From Allomuricauda sp. CAU 1633 (lineage in GTDB: Bacteria > Bacteroidota > Bacteroidia > Flavobacteriales > Flavobacteriaceae), in assembly GCF_017313225.1 (NCBI RefSeq), contig NZ_JAFLNE010000001.1, positions 930,001-994,000 of the forward strand: a stretch of 64,000 nt of DNA. Reading direction: 5' to 3'. This document shows positions 18,916 to 28,591 of this stretch, one piece after another. The notes under the pieces are model-generated. The model searched no databases, was not told the DNA's origin, and was given only the letters and a program-made list of their open reading frames with translations. A program made the position numbers and the translations under genes. Numbering within the stretch: the stretch's first letter is position 1; each line of letters starts with the position of its first letter.

Positions 18916-20829
18916 ATGCTAAATATTCATAATCTTTCAGTAGCCTTTGGGGGTGAATATCTTTTTGAGGAAATCGCGTTTCGGTTAAACGGAGGGGATC
19001 GGGTAGGTCTTATAGGGAAAAATGGGGCCGGTAAATCCACATTGCTCAAATTGTTGTCCAAAGAAATGGCACCTGATGAGGGGACCATCGCCACAGAGAA
19101 GGATGTTAAGATTGGATTTTTAAAGCAGGATATTGATTTTGAACAAGGTAGAACCGTTTTGGATGAATCCTATCAAGCTTTTGCTGAAATCAAATCCTTG
19201 GAGGCTCAATTGGAGGACATCAATACCGCATTGGCGGAGCGAACGGACTATGAAAGCGATTCGTATCACCAACTGATGGTGGACTTGAATGATGTGACCC
19301 ACCATTATGAAATTTTGGGCGGGTACAATTATCAAGGCGATACCGAAAAAGTACTGTTGGGACTCGGCTTTAAACGAGAGGATTTCAACAAGTTGACGGA
19401 TACCTTTTCCGGCGGATGGCGGATGCGGATAGAATTGGCCAAGCTCTTGCTCCAAAACAACGATGTATTGCTACTGGATGAGCCTACAAACCACTTGGAT
19501 ATTGAATCCATTATTTGGTTGGAACAATTCCTGAAAAGTTATGCAGGGGCAGTGGTAATCGTTTCACACGATAAAATGTTTTTGGATAACGTAACCAATC
19601 GAACCATAGAAATTTCGTTAGGCCGAATTTATGATTACCCCAAACCATATTCCAAGTTTTTGGAGTTGCGAAGGGAAATGAAGGAACAACAGCTGAGTGC
19701 CCAGAAAAACCAAGAAAAACAAATTGCACAGACCGAAAGACTGATTGAAAAGTTCCGGGCTAAGTCTAGCAAAGCCAGTATGGCACAATCGCTCATCAAA
19801 AAGTTGGACAAAATGGAGCGGATTGAAGTGGACGAGGAGGACAACAGTGTTATGAATGTTCGATTCCCTGTCTCCGTCAATCCTGGAAAAGTGGTGGTGG
19901 AGTTGGAAAACCTTTCCAAAAGCTATGGTAAAAAAGAAGTTCTTAGAGATATAGATTTATTGGTTGAACGGGGCAGTAAAACTGCCTTTGTGGGTCAGAA
20001 TGGACAAGGAAAAACAACTTTGGCCAAGATCATTGTAGGGGAATTGGACCATACCGGTGACGTAAAAATGGGCCACAATGTGCAACTTGGGTATTTTGCA
20101 CAGAACCAAGCCGAATACTTGGATGGGCAAAAGACCATTTTGGATACTATGACCGATGCCGCCAATGAAGGCAATCGAAGCAAGGTAAGGGATATTTTGG
20201 GCTCTTTTCTGTTTCGCGGCGATGAGGTTGAAAAATACGTAAAAGTGCTTTCTGGTGGGGAACGAAACCGACTGGCATTGGCCAAAATGTTGTTGCAGCC
20301 CTTCAATGTGTTGATTATGGATGAGCCTACCAACCACTTGGACATTAAATCCAAAAATGTGCTGAAACAGGCCCTTCAAAATTTTGAGGGAACCTTGATT
20401 TTAGTCTCGCACGATCGTGATTTCCTACAAGGACTAACCGATAGAGTATATGAGTTCAAAGAGGGGGCCATCAAGGAGTATTTGGGCGACATCGATTTTT
20501 ATCTGGACCAACGTAAGGCAGAGGATTTCAGAAAAATTGAGAAGGGTGAGAAAAAGGTGGCCGAAAAGGTTCAAGTAGAAGAAAAAGAAAGCGATTATCA
20601 TACCCAGAAAAAGCAAAAATCATTGAAGAATAGACTCAGTGGGGTTGAAAAGCGAATTTCAGAGTTGGAAAGGGAAATCGGTGAAATTGACCATCAACTC
20701 CTCATGGATTACGACAACACGGTCGCCAAACCCAACTTTTTTGACAATTACCAAAAGAAAAAGAAGAATTTGGAGTCCCTCATGGAAGATTGGGAGAAAC
20801 TTTCCCATGAATTGGAATTACTGGACTGA
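18916..20829 (+). CDS. ABC-F family ATPase (ribosome-associated type)
   Basis: This 637-residue protein has two ATP-binding cassettes and no membrane domain. Walker A is at about 34-41 (GKNGAGKS) and again at about 360-367 (GQNGQGKT). The signatures are FSGGWRMR and LSGGERNR, and both halves have the DEPTNHLD Walker B. The inter-domain linker is charged. The C-terminal ~90 residues form a coiled-coil extension, the layout of Uup / ABC-F proteins that act on ribosomes rather than as transporters. Which translational event it influences is not evident. It is monocistronic. Confidence 0.93.
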   Translation: MLNIHNLSVAFGGEYLFEEIAFRLNGGDRVGLIGKNGAGKSTLLKLLSKEMAPDEGTIATEKDVKIGFLKQDIDFEQGRTVLDESYQAFAEIKSLEAQLEDINTALAERTDYESDSYHQLMVDLNDVTHHYEILGGYNYQGDTEKVLLGLGFKREDFNKLTDTFSGGWRMRIELAKLLLQNNDVLLLDEPTNHLDIESIIWLEQFLKSYAGAVVIVSHDKMFLDNVTNRTIEISLGRIYDYPKPYSKFLELRREMKEQQLSAQKNQEKQIAQTERLIEKFRAKSSKASMAQSLIKKLDKMERIEVDEEDNSVMNVRFPVSVNPGKVVVELENLSKSYGKKEVLRDIDLLVERGSKTAFVGQNGQGKTTLAKIIVGELDHTGDVKMGHNVQLGYFAQNQAEYLDGQKTILDTMTDAANEGNRSKVRDILGSFLFRGDEVEKYVKVLSGGERNRLALAKMLLQPFNVLIMDEPTNHLDIKSKNVLKQALQNFEGTLILVSHDRDFLQGLTDRVYEFKEGAIKEYLGDIDFYLDQRKAEDFRKIEKGEKKVAEKVQVEEKESDYHTQKKQKSLKNRLSGVEKRISELEREIGEIDHQLLMDYDNTVAKPNFFDNYQKKKKNLESLMEDWEKLSHELELLD

Positions 20830-20900
20830 CGCCAAATTGGGAATTCACACCACATTTTTACCCTAATACACAACAATTTACCGTCATTTCGCCGATTAAA

Positions 20901-20932
20901 TTTGTAAGATTATACGTATTCTCATTACTTTG
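20901..20932 (+). promoter_or_regulatory. Candidate promoter for the LRR protein gene
   Basis: TTTG at 20901-20904 is separated by exactly 20 bp from TTACTTTG at 20925-20932, one base off the Bacteroidota TAnnTTTG -7 box. The spacing fits sigma-ABfr-type promoters. It lies 33 bp before the ATG at 20966. Confidence 0.45.
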
Positions 20933-20965
20933 TAGGTAAATTCTTTACCATTAAATAAGTATTCA

Positions 20966-21853
20966 ATGATTCGATTGGCCATTTTTTTCATATTCTTGAT
21001 GTCTCCCCTAAGTCAAGTCTCAGCCAATGAGGAAGTTTCCCAGAAGGAAAAGAATGCTCTTATAGATTTGTACAACAGTACCAACGGGAGTCAATGGAAC
21101 ACTACTTGGGATTTGGAAGCACCGGTAGACACTTGGAAGGGTGTGGAGGTTAAAGACGGACATGTAGTGGGTCTTAAACTGTTCATGAACAATTTGGAAG
21201 GTACACTTCCCGAAAGCATTGGGAAATTAACATACCTAACCCAGCTAAACTTGGCATTCAACAGTATTACTGGAGTGTTGCCGAAAGATATTGTTAATCT
21301 TAAAAGATTACAGGAATTACGACTGGAGATGAACCGGATAAAGGGTGCTATTCCCGATGGCATTGGACAGCTCAGTGAACTGGAAATTTTTTCCATGTTC
21401 AATAACTTCTTGAGTGGTTCCATACCAGAGTCCTTTGGAGAACTTAAAAATTTGAAGGAGCTTAATTTGTCCAGTAACAATTTAAAAGGCATTATACCCA
21501 CGGCAATCGGAAACCTCACACAATTGGAAACTTTGGGGCTATTTGAAAATAGTTTGGAAGGAAACATCCCACAGGAAATAGGAAATTTAGGAAAACTCAA
21601 GGAATTAGTGCTGGCCAACAACCAGTTAGGAGGAGAGATTCCTGCCGAATTTGGGCAATTGGCAAGCTTGCAGATTCTTCAACTTCAGAATAACAAATTC
21701 GATTCTTTTACTGGACTCAAGGCCATGAATGCCGATCAATTTTTGGTGTTCGATTCAGACGATAAATCTCTTGAGCCACGATTCAATGAGATTCATTTTG
21801 AGCGCACGCGCATGGCGGATACAAAATTTGAAGACGAAGACGAAAATGAGTAG
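20966..21853 (+). CDS. Secreted leucine-rich-repeat protein
   Basis: The protein has 295 residues. A signal peptide (LAIFFIFLMSPLSQVSA) is followed by an LRR N-cap-like segment (ALIDLYNSTNGSQWN). About seven 24-residue plant-type LRR units follow, each reading roughly L..L.L..N.L.G.IP..IG.L. It ends in an acidic tail (KFEDEDENE) with no type IX sorting domain. LRR folds bind proteins or glycans; no enzymatic role is suggested. It is transcribed alone, with a terminator after it. Confidence 0.9.
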   Translation: MIRLAIFFIFLMSPLSQVSANEEVSQKEKNALIDLYNSTNGSQWNTTWDLEAPVDTWKGVEVKDGHVVGLKLFMNNLEGTLPESIGKLTYLTQLNLAFNSITGVLPKDIVNLKRLQELRLEMNRIKGAIPDGIGQLSELEIFSMFNNFLSGSIPESFGELKNLKELNLSSNNLKGIIPTAIGNLTQLETLGLFENSLEGNIPQEIGNLGKLKELVLANNQLGGEIPAEFGQLASLQILQLQNNKFDSFTGLKAMNADQFLVFDSDDKSLEPRFNEIHFERTRMADTKFEDEDENE

Positions 21854-21881
21854 TTAGTTAATACTTTAGTTTGTTTGGTTT

Positions 21882-21912
21882 GGGGATGCAGGCGTGTATC
21901 CCCTTTTTTTTT
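21882..21912 (+). terminator. Intrinsic terminator after the LRR gene
   Basis: Arms GGGGAT (21882-21887) and ATCCCC (21898-21903) enclose a 10-nt loop and are followed by nine T residues. Confidence 0.85.
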
Positions 21913-21959
21913 GGCTAACAATTATGAAATATTTAACCATCCAAGAAGGGTCTAGGGAA

Positions 21960-21967
21960 TAGTTTTG
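21960..21967 (+). promoter_or_regulatory. Candidate -7 box for the RND efflux operon
   Basis: TAGTTTTG matches TAnnTTTG exactly, 23 bp before the ATG at 21991. No convincing -33 TTG was found. Confidence 0.35.
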
Positions 21968-21990
21968 TACCACTAATTCAAATTCTACGC

Positions 21991-23127
21991 ATGCGCAAGC
22001 TGATCATTTCCGCCGTTGTGGGCGGTATAATTATATTTGGATCTTTGTATTTTGCCGGGCTTATTGCCAATAGTAAGGATACGAGAAGACCAGAATCACA
22101 AAAAGTGGTCAAGACTGTTTTTGTGGATACTGTAAAGAATGCCACAGTTCCCATAATGGTGCCCGCCAATGGCAATTTAAGGGCCAAAAAAAGAGTTGAG
22201 CTGTATTCCGAGGTACAAGGCGTTTTTCGTCAAGGCAGTAAGTTGTTCAGAACGGGACAGGAATACAGTGCAGGGCAAACTTTGATTCGTATTGATGCCA
22301 ATGAATACTACGCCAGTGTACAATCGGCCAAAAGTAACCTGTACAATTTGCTTACTTCCATTATGCCCGATCTTCGGTTGGACTATGCGGAAATCTATCC
22401 CAAATGGCAAACGTATTTGAATAGTTTTGACCTGACCAAGACCACACCTGAACTACCCGAAATGTCCACAGAGAAGGAAAAGTTCTTTATCACGGGTAGA
22501 GGCATCATCTCCAATTATTATAACGTAAAGAATATGGAGCAGCGGTTGTCCAAATACACTATTACTGCTCCCTTCCACGGTGTTTTAACCGAAGCTTTGG
22601 TCACCGAGGGTACATTGATTCGTTCCGGCCAAAAATTAGGGGAATTCATTAATACGGGGGTATATGAGTTGGAAGTTTCTGTGGGTAAGACCTATGGCGA
22701 CTTTTTACGAGTTGGGAGAAAAGTGGAGCTTTTTAATTTGGATAAGACCCAAACCTACACCGGGGAAGTTATTCGGGTAAATGGTAGGGTTGACCAAAAT
22801 TCCCAGACTATAACCGTTTATATTGAAGTAAGTGGCGATAACCTTAAAGAAGGCCAATATTTGGAGGCCAACCTTGAAGCCAAGGAAGAAACGGATGCCA
22901 TTGAGATAAACCGTTCCCTATTGTTGGAGAACAACCAAATCTTTGTGGTACGGGATTCCATTTTGGATATTATTGATGTGAACCCCGTTTATTTTACAGA
23001 CAAAAGGGTAGTGCTTAAAAATGTACCCAATGGCGTGGTAATTGTAGCAAAACCCATATCTGGTGCCTATGCTGGAATGCTGGTAAAAGTGTTTGATGAG
23101 AAGGAATCCATAAGCGCACAGTTGTGA
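21991..23127 (+). CDS. RND efflux periplasmic adaptor (membrane-fusion protein)
   Basis: This 378-residue protein has one N-terminal membrane helix (LIISAVVGGIIIFGSLYFAGL). The fused lipoyl/hairpin region begins near ANGNLRAKKRVELYSEVQG, and a beta-barrel domain lies in the C-terminal half (YTITAPFHGVLTEALVTEG; GRVDQNSQTITVYIEV). Adaptors of this type bridge the inner-membrane pump and the outer-membrane channel. The gene overlaps the permease gene by 4 bp (GTGA), so the two are translationally coupled. Substrates are unknown. Confidence 0.92.
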   Translation: MRKLIISAVVGGIIIFGSLYFAGLIANSKDTRRPESQKVVKTVFVDTVKNATVPIMVPANGNLRAKKRVELYSEVQGVFRQGSKLFRTGQEYSAGQTLIRIDANEYYASVQSAKSNLYNLLTSIMPDLRLDYAEIYPKWQTYLNSFDLTKTTPELPEMSTEKEKFFITGRGIISNYYNVKNMEQRLSKYTITAPFHGVLTEALVTEGTLIRSGQKLGEFINTGVYELEVSVGKTYGDFLRVGRKVELFNLDKTQTYTGEVIRVNGRVDQNSQTITVYIEVSGDNLKEGQYLEANLEAKEETDAIEINRSLLLENNQIFVVRDSILDIIDVNPVYFTDKRVVLKNVPNGVVIVAKPISGAYAGMLVKVFDEKESISAQL

Positions 23128-26100
23128 AAAAGATAATCTCTTATTTTATAAAATACCATGTGGCCGTAAATGTTATAGTTGTAGCATTTTTGGTTTTTGG
23201 TATTGTGGGTGCGCTAACCTTAAAGTCTTCCTTTTTTCCACTATCGGAGTCTAGAAACATCCTTATCAATATTACCTACCCAGGGGCATCGCCCTTGGAA
23301 ATAGAGGAAGGAATTACCTTAAAGATTGAGGATAACCTAAAAGGATTGCAGGGTGTGGAGCGGGTTACCTCCACTTCTAGGGAAAATAGCGGTTCCATCA
23401 ATGTGGAGATTGAAAAGGGAAGGGATATTGATTTTATGCTGTTGGAGGTCAAAAATGCTGTGGATCGGGTTCCTACTTTCCCTACGGGAATGGAACCTTT
23501 GATTGTTTCCAAGCAGGAGCCGGTACGCCCCACCATTAGTTTTGCGATAAATGGGAACGGTGTTCCTTTGGCCACCTTAAAACAGATTGGTCGCCAGATT
23601 GAAAATGATCTCAGGGCAATTGATGGTATTTCCCAGATTCAACCCTCGGGCTATCCCGATGAGGAAATTGAGATCGCTGTTAATGAAAATAGTCTTCTGG
23701 CCTATAACCTATCCTTTACCGAAGTGGCCCAAGCTGTGGCCAATGCCAATATTTTGGTGACAGGGGGTAATATAAAAACAGTTACGGAAGAGTACCTGAT
23801 CCGGGCAAAGAACCGCTCCTATTACGGAGATGAGCTATCCAATATTGTGGTACGTGCCGATGCTGCTGGCCGCACAGTTCGTTTAAAGGATGTGGCCATT
23901 ATCAGAGATCGGTTCTCTGAAACCCCTAATGCCTCCTATTTTAATGAGAATTTGGCGGTAAATATCACCGTTACCAGTACCAATACCGAAGATTTGATCG
24001 GCTCGGCGGAGAAAATCAAGGAGTACATGAAGGATTTCAATGCCAAACACGCCAATGTACAATTGGAAATCATTGATGATCGCTCCAAAATATTGACGCA
24101 ACGTACCCAATTGCTCACAGAAAATGCTATTGTGGGAATGATTCTGGTGCTGATTTTCCTCTCACTATTTTTAAACACACGCTTGGCCTTTTGGGTAGCT
24201 TTTGGTCTGCCCATCGCCTTTTTGGGAATGTTCGTATTTGCACCCTTGTTCAACGTTACCATAAACGTACTGTCCCTTTTTGGGATGATCATCGTTATTG
24301 GTATTTTGGTGGATGACGGTATAGTGATAGCAGAGAATATTTATCAACATTATGAGAAAGGGAAACCCCCGGTACAAGCAGCCATAGATGGGACCATGGA
24401 GGTGATTCCTCCCATAATTTCAGCAATCATAACCACCGTATTGGCTTTTTCGGTTATCCTGTTTTTGGACGGCCGTATTGGCGAATTTTTTGGCGAGGTT
24501 TCCGTAATTGTGATTTTGACCCTAGTGGTTTCTTTGGTTGAAGCCTTGATTATTCTTCCGGCACACTTGGCACATTCCAAGGCGCTTCATCCGCAACAAG
24601 AAGGCCCAAAGACCGGAATTTCCAAGGTTTTTGCAAAACTACGGGTAATCAATAAAATGGGAGATAAATTCATGGCCTGGATGCGGGACAGATGGTATAG
24701 CCCTGCCCTTAAATTTGCCTTGAATTATAAGATATTGACTTTCGCTCTATTTTTTATGGCACTGGTATTGACTTTTGGGTCTATCGGTGGGGGAATCATT
24801 AGGACTTCATTCTTCCCAAGGATAGCCAGTGACCAGATTTCCATTGAATTGTTGATGCCCAATGGCACCAATGAAAAGGTTACCGATTCCATTATCAGTT
24901 TAATTCAGGAAAAAGCCCATATCGTTGACCAGGAACTTACCGATAAGTATCTAAAAGGTACAGGTCAGGATCTTTTTGTGAACATGATCAAAAATGTGGG
25001 TCCGGGATCATCAGCAGCTACCTTGGAAATTAATTTATTGCCAGGGGAAGAACGCCCAGATATGATTCGGGCAGATATGGTAACCACCAGACTTAGGGAA
25101 CTGGTGGGCCCAGTAATCGGTGTGGAAAGCCTGATTTATGGCTCTGGAGGTAATTTTGGTGGGTCTCCCGTATCGGTTTCATTGCTTGGGAATAACATTA
25201 CTGAATTAAAAGCGGCCAAGGAAGAACTAAAAAGTGCCATGCTCAATAATGGCAACTTAAAGGATGTTACGGATAATGACCCGGCTGGAATCAAGGAAAT
25301 TCGCTTGCAACTAAAAGAAAATGCCTATTTGCTGGGCTTGGACCTTCGTTCTGTAATGAACCAGGTTCGGGCTGGATTTTTTGGGGCACAGGCACAGCGT
25401 TTTCAACGTGGCCAAGATGAAATTCGGGTTTGGGTACGTTATGATCGTGCAAACCGTTCTTCCATCACAGATTTGGATGAAATGCGGATTTTGGCCCCCA
25501 ACGGTGAGCGAATCCCATTAAAGGAAATAGCAACCTATACCATTGAACGGGGCGATGTGGCCATAAACCATTTGGATGGTCAACGTGAGATTCAGGTTTC
25601 CGCAGATTTAACCGACCCAGAAACCACCAGTGGAACCGATGCCATGGGTTGGATTCGCACTGAGGTAATGCCCGATATTTTATCCAAATACCCAACCATA
25701 ACCCCTTCCTATGAAGGTCAGAATAGAGAGGCAAATAAATTTATAAGATCCTTGAGGTTTGTGGGACTGACGGTGCTATTCCTCATTTTTATCACCATAG
25801 CCTTTACCTTTAGAAGCTTTAGCCAGCCCTTGTTGCTTTTGCTTTTGGTGCCATTTAGTTTAACGGCAGTGGCTTGGGGACATTGGATTCATGGGTTTCC
25901 CATCAATATTCTTTCTATGCTGGGGATCATTGCCCTAATTGGGATTATGGTCAATGATGGTTTGGTTTTGATAGGGAAATTCAATATCAATTTACGGAAT
26001 GGACTAAAGTTCGATGAAGCCCTTTATGAAGCCGGACGTTCCCGTTTTAGGGCCATATTCTTAACTTCAATTACAACCATTGCAGGTTTGGCACCCCTAT

Positions 26101-26411
26101 TATTGGAAAAAAGTAGACAAGCACAATTTTTAAAGCCCATGGCCATTTCCATTGCTTATGGAATTGGATTTGCCACTGTTCTTACCCTTTTGATGTTGCC
26201 CCTCTTCCTTTCATTTGGCAACAATGTTAAGGTGTGGACGAAAAGATTGTGGACCGGTGAAAAAGTGTCCCATGAAGAAGTGGAACGTGCCATCCGGGAA
26301 CAGAATGAAGAACAGCTGATGCTTGAGGAAAGTGGAAACAGCCTCAATGGGCACATAAACCATGAAGAATCTGAAGAAGAGACTTCAAAAGTTTTAGAAG
26401 AAACAACATAA
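23124..26411 (+). CDS. RND efflux permease (HAE1/AcrB-like)
   Basis: The protein has 1095 residues, starting with GTG at 23124 within the stop of the adaptor gene. It has twelve predicted membrane helices in two halves with two large periplasmic loops. The proton-relay pair Asp397-Asp398 lies in helix 4 (GILVDDGIVIAEN), and the mirrored segment in the second half reads GIMVNDGLVL. A C-terminal acidic cytoplasmic tail of about 50 residues (HEEVERAIREQNEEQ...) is longer than in AcrB. The pump exchanges protons for drugs or other hydrophobic compounds. It overlaps the TolC-like gene by one base (TAATG). Confidence 0.94.
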   Translation: MKKIISYFIKYHVAVNVIVVAFLVFGIVGALTLKSSFFPLSESRNILINITYPGASPLEIEEGITLKIEDNLKGLQGVERVTSTSRENSGSINVEIEKGRDIDFMLLEVKNAVDRVPTFPTGMEPLIVSKQEPVRPTISFAINGNGVPLATLKQIGRQIENDLRAIDGISQIQPSGYPDEEIEIAVNENSLLAYNLSFTEVAQAVANANILVTGGNIKTVTEEYLIRAKNRSYYGDELSNIVVRADAAGRTVRLKDVAIIRDRFSETPNASYFNENLAVNITVTSTNTEDLIGSAEKIKEYMKDFNAKHANVQLEIIDDRSKILTQRTQLLTENAIVGMILVLIFLSLFLNTRLAFWVAFGLPIAFLGMFVFAPLFNVTINVLSLFGMIIVIGILVDDGIVIAENIYQHYEKGKPPVQAAIDGTMEVIPPIISAIITTVLAFSVILFLDGRIGEFFGEVSVIVILTLVVSLVEALIILPAHLAHSKALHPQQEGPKTGISKVFAKLRVINKMGDKFMAWMRDRWYSPALKFALNYKILTFALFFMALVLTFGSIGGGIIRTSFFPRIASDQISIELLMPNGTNEKVTDSIISLIQEKAHIVDQELTDKYLKGTGQDLFVNMIKNVGPGSSAATLEINLLPGEERPDMIRADMVTTRLRELVGPVIGVESLIYGSGGNFGGSPVSVSLLGNNITELKAAKEELKSAMLNNGNLKDVTDNDPAGIKEIRLQLKENAYLLGLDLRSVMNQVRAGFFGAQAQRFQRGQDEIRVWVRYDRANRSSITDLDEMRILAPNGERIPLKEIATYTIERGDVAINHLDGQREIQVSADLTDPETTSGTDAMGWIRTEVMPDILSKYPTITPSYEGQNREANKFIRSLRFVGLTVLFLIFITIAFTFRSFSQPLLLLLLVPFSLTAVAWGHWIHGFPINILSMLGIIALIGIMVNDGLVLIGKFNINLRNGLKFDEALYEAGRSRFRAIFLTSITTIAGLAPLLLEKSRQAQFLKPMAISIAYGIGFATVLTLLMLPLFLSFGNNVKVWTKRLWTGEKVSHEEVERAIREQNEEQLMLEESGNSLNGHINHEESEEETSKVLEETT

Positions 26412-27736
26412 TGAAAAGCATTTTTTATACGCTACCCCTTTTTTTATTGTTTTTTGGTCATTCGGTAAAAGCCCAAGAAGAAACACTCTCTAAAGAAGAG
26501 GCCGTACAATTGGTATTGGAGAATAATTTGGGTATTCAAGTGGCCCGAAACACCCAAAGAATAGATGACAACAATGCCAACATACTCAATTCCGGATATT
26601 TGCCCACAGTTACGGCAAATGGAGGTGGCACCATTGATCGCCAGAACACGGAAGGGGTACTGGCCAATGGGGAGACCCGAACCGCAGATGGTGCCGAAAC
26701 CCGAAGGTACAATGCTTCCGTTAATGTGAATTATACCTTGTTTGATGGTTTGGGCCGTCATTACAATTTTAAAAGCTTTAAGGAACGTTCGCAACAATCG
26801 GAATTGGAAGTAAAGCAGACCATTGAGACCACTATTTTACAGCTTTTTTCCGTCTATTATGAAGTAGCCCGACTCACGGAGAACACCAATAACTTGGAAC
26901 GGGCTTTGGAAATTTCAAAAGATAGGCTCACACGGGCACGTTATCAATTTGAATATGGGCAGAACACCGGTTTGGATGTATTGAACGCTGAGGTGGATAT
27001 CAATACGGACAGCATCAACCTGCTGAATTCCAGACAACAGCTTCGCAACACCATGCGGGATTTAAACCTTGTCCTCAACAGAGAGCTTTCCACCCGATTT
27101 GAGATAGATACCACGGTGAACTTTGTGCCGGGCTTACAGATGGAAAGCATGCACAATGAGGCCAAAATGAACAATGTTCGGTTGCAGATAGTGGAAAAAG
27201 ACATCAACATCAGTAATTATAATATGAAAGTGGCCAGAAGTAACTTCTTGCCCACTATTGGCCTTACAGGGACCTACGGTTGGAACGAGTCTACCAACAA
27301 CAGTCCACTAGCTTTTTCCCTACAAAATACCTCCACAGGCGTTACGGGAGCCATTAATCTAAGCTGGAACCTTTTTGATGGAGGAAGAACCATTACAGAT
27401 GTGAAGAACGCCAAGATCAGCTATGAGAACCAAGAATTGTTCAAAAAGCAGATAGAACTGGAGGTGGAACGGGACATCCGAAATGCTTGGGACAGTTACA
27501 CCAATGCCCTTTATGTATTGGAAGTACAGGAGAAAAACCTGCAGACCAACCAAAATAACTTTACACGGACCGATGAGCGATACCAATTGGGTCAGGTAAC
27601 CTCCATTGAGTTCAGACAGGCACAATTGAACCTGTTGAATGCCGAATTGGCACAAAGTCAGGCCAAGTACAACGCCAAGCTTGCCGAATTGCAAATGCTG
27701 CAGATCAGTGGGCAGCTCCTTAATGTGGAGTTTTAG
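26411..27736 (+). CDS. TolC-family outer-membrane efflux protein
   Basis: This 441-residue protein has a signal peptide (IFYTLPLFLLFFGHSVKA). It shows the twofold TolC repeat: LSKEEAVQLVLENNLGIQVARN near the N-terminus and matching helical hairpins (RLTRARYQFEYGQNTGLDVLNAE; DERYQLGQVTSIEFRQAQLNLLNAE). Three copies form a beta-barrel and helical tunnel that exports substrate handed over by the RND pump. It is the third gene of the overlapping adaptor-permease-channel operon. Confidence 0.94.
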   Translation: MKSIFYTLPLFLLFFGHSVKAQEETLSKEEAVQLVLENNLGIQVARNTQRIDDNNANILNSGYLPTVTANGGGTIDRQNTEGVLANGETRTADGAETRRYNASVNVNYTLFDGLGRHYNFKSFKERSQQSELEVKQTIETTILQLFSVYYEVARLTENTNNLERALEISKDRLTRARYQFEYGQNTGLDVLNAEVDINTDSINLLNSRQQLRNTMRDLNLVLNRELSTRFEIDTTVNFVPGLQMESMHNEAKMNNVRLQIVEKDINISNYNMKVARSNFLPTIGLTGTYGWNESTNNSPLAFSLQNTSTGVTGAINLSWNLFDGGRTITDVKNAKISYENQELFKKQIELEVERDIRNAWDSYTNALYVLEVQEKNLQTNQNNFTRTDERYQLGQVTSIEFRQAQLNLLNAELAQSQAKYNAKLAELQMLQISGQLLNVEF

Positions 27737-27751
27737 GGTTTAATTTTAATC

Positions 27752-27934
27752 ATGCACGAGCATTTCTTTCAATGCCCCTATTGTTGGGAAGAAATTTCCT
27801 TTCTTTTGGATACTTCTGTATCCAATCAAACCTATGTGGAAGATTGTGAAGTCTGCTGCAACCCCATTGAAATCAGTGCCAGCTTTATAAATCAAGAATT
27901 AACGGTTTTTGAAGTCCGGGAGTTGGGGCAATAA
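27752..27934 (+). CDS. CPXCG-motif cysteine-rich small protein
   Basis: The protein has 60 residues. Cys8/Cys11 (QCPYCWE) and Cys32/Cys35 (EDCEVCCNP) form a probable zinc ribbon, and a third cysteine, Cys36, follows. Small CPxCG proteins are widespread; their role is unknown. It lies 15 bp after the TolC-like gene and so could be the last gene of the efflux transcript, though the link is positional only. Confidence 0.85.
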   Translation: MHEHFFQCPYCWEEISFLLDTSVSNQTYVEDCEVCCNPIEISASFINQELTVFEVRELGQ

Positions 27935-28591
27935 AGTTGATTTCTATTTGAAAAAATACAGCTGAATCTACAGAAATTAGCCCAGTATTTTTTGTTGATT
28001 TTTATTTAATACCACACCTCCATTTTCGAGAAGAAAAAATACAGTTTCAATGTTTTTTTTCATAGAAAATCCATGTTAAAATTTAATAAGGGCATCCGTT
28101 GTAATATGTTGATTTTCCGATCAAAATTGCAGAAAATAGTAGGGGGATTATTCCAAAAACCCCCAAGATATATAGCATATTAGCTTTTACCAATATTATA
28201 TTATCCCACACGATTTATCTCACAATTCTTTTTTTAAGTTTCGGTAACGAAAACGTTAATTCCTTTGAAAGAATAGCATAGGATTTGGGTTTTGGTTGTA
28301 TAAAAATCACAGTATCATCAAATCTGTTGAAGATAAAAAAATGATGCTTCTGATGGTGCAAATGCAGATACACCAACCATTGTTTTTTCAACATGGTGCT
28401 GGAGACATTTAAAATCGGTATTACGGCTTGGATAAAGTAATCAGATTTCAATCAGGAAAAGTAAAAGTATAATCAATAAAAAAACAAGAATGAAGTGAAC
28501 CTCCCTAGATTAAAATTATGCTAACTATCCGTATGGTGTGGATAGAATAAGATAAAAAATAACCAGAAACTATTACAACTAACTAATAATT
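27935..28591. other. A/T-rich intergenic region before the first SusC gene
   Basis: About 650 bp contain no convincing gene. A minus-strand frame of 78 codons (28451-28215) lacks any family signal. A GGGGG/CCCCC pair at 28142-28146 and 28160-28164 could form a short hairpin. The SusC promoter presumably lies near the right end, but no clear TTTG-N19/20-TAnnTTTG match was found. Confidence 0.5.

Noticed and set aside
20966..21853. Type IX secretion sorting domain on the LRR and other exported proteins
   Set aside because: The C-termini were checked for a Gly/Lys-rich beta domain of the T9SS type and none was evident, despite the gld genes being present.
28215..28451. Minus-strand frame of 78 codons in the gap before the first SusC gene
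   Set aside because: No recognisable domain, signal or partner; composition is what A/T-rich non-coding DNA gives.
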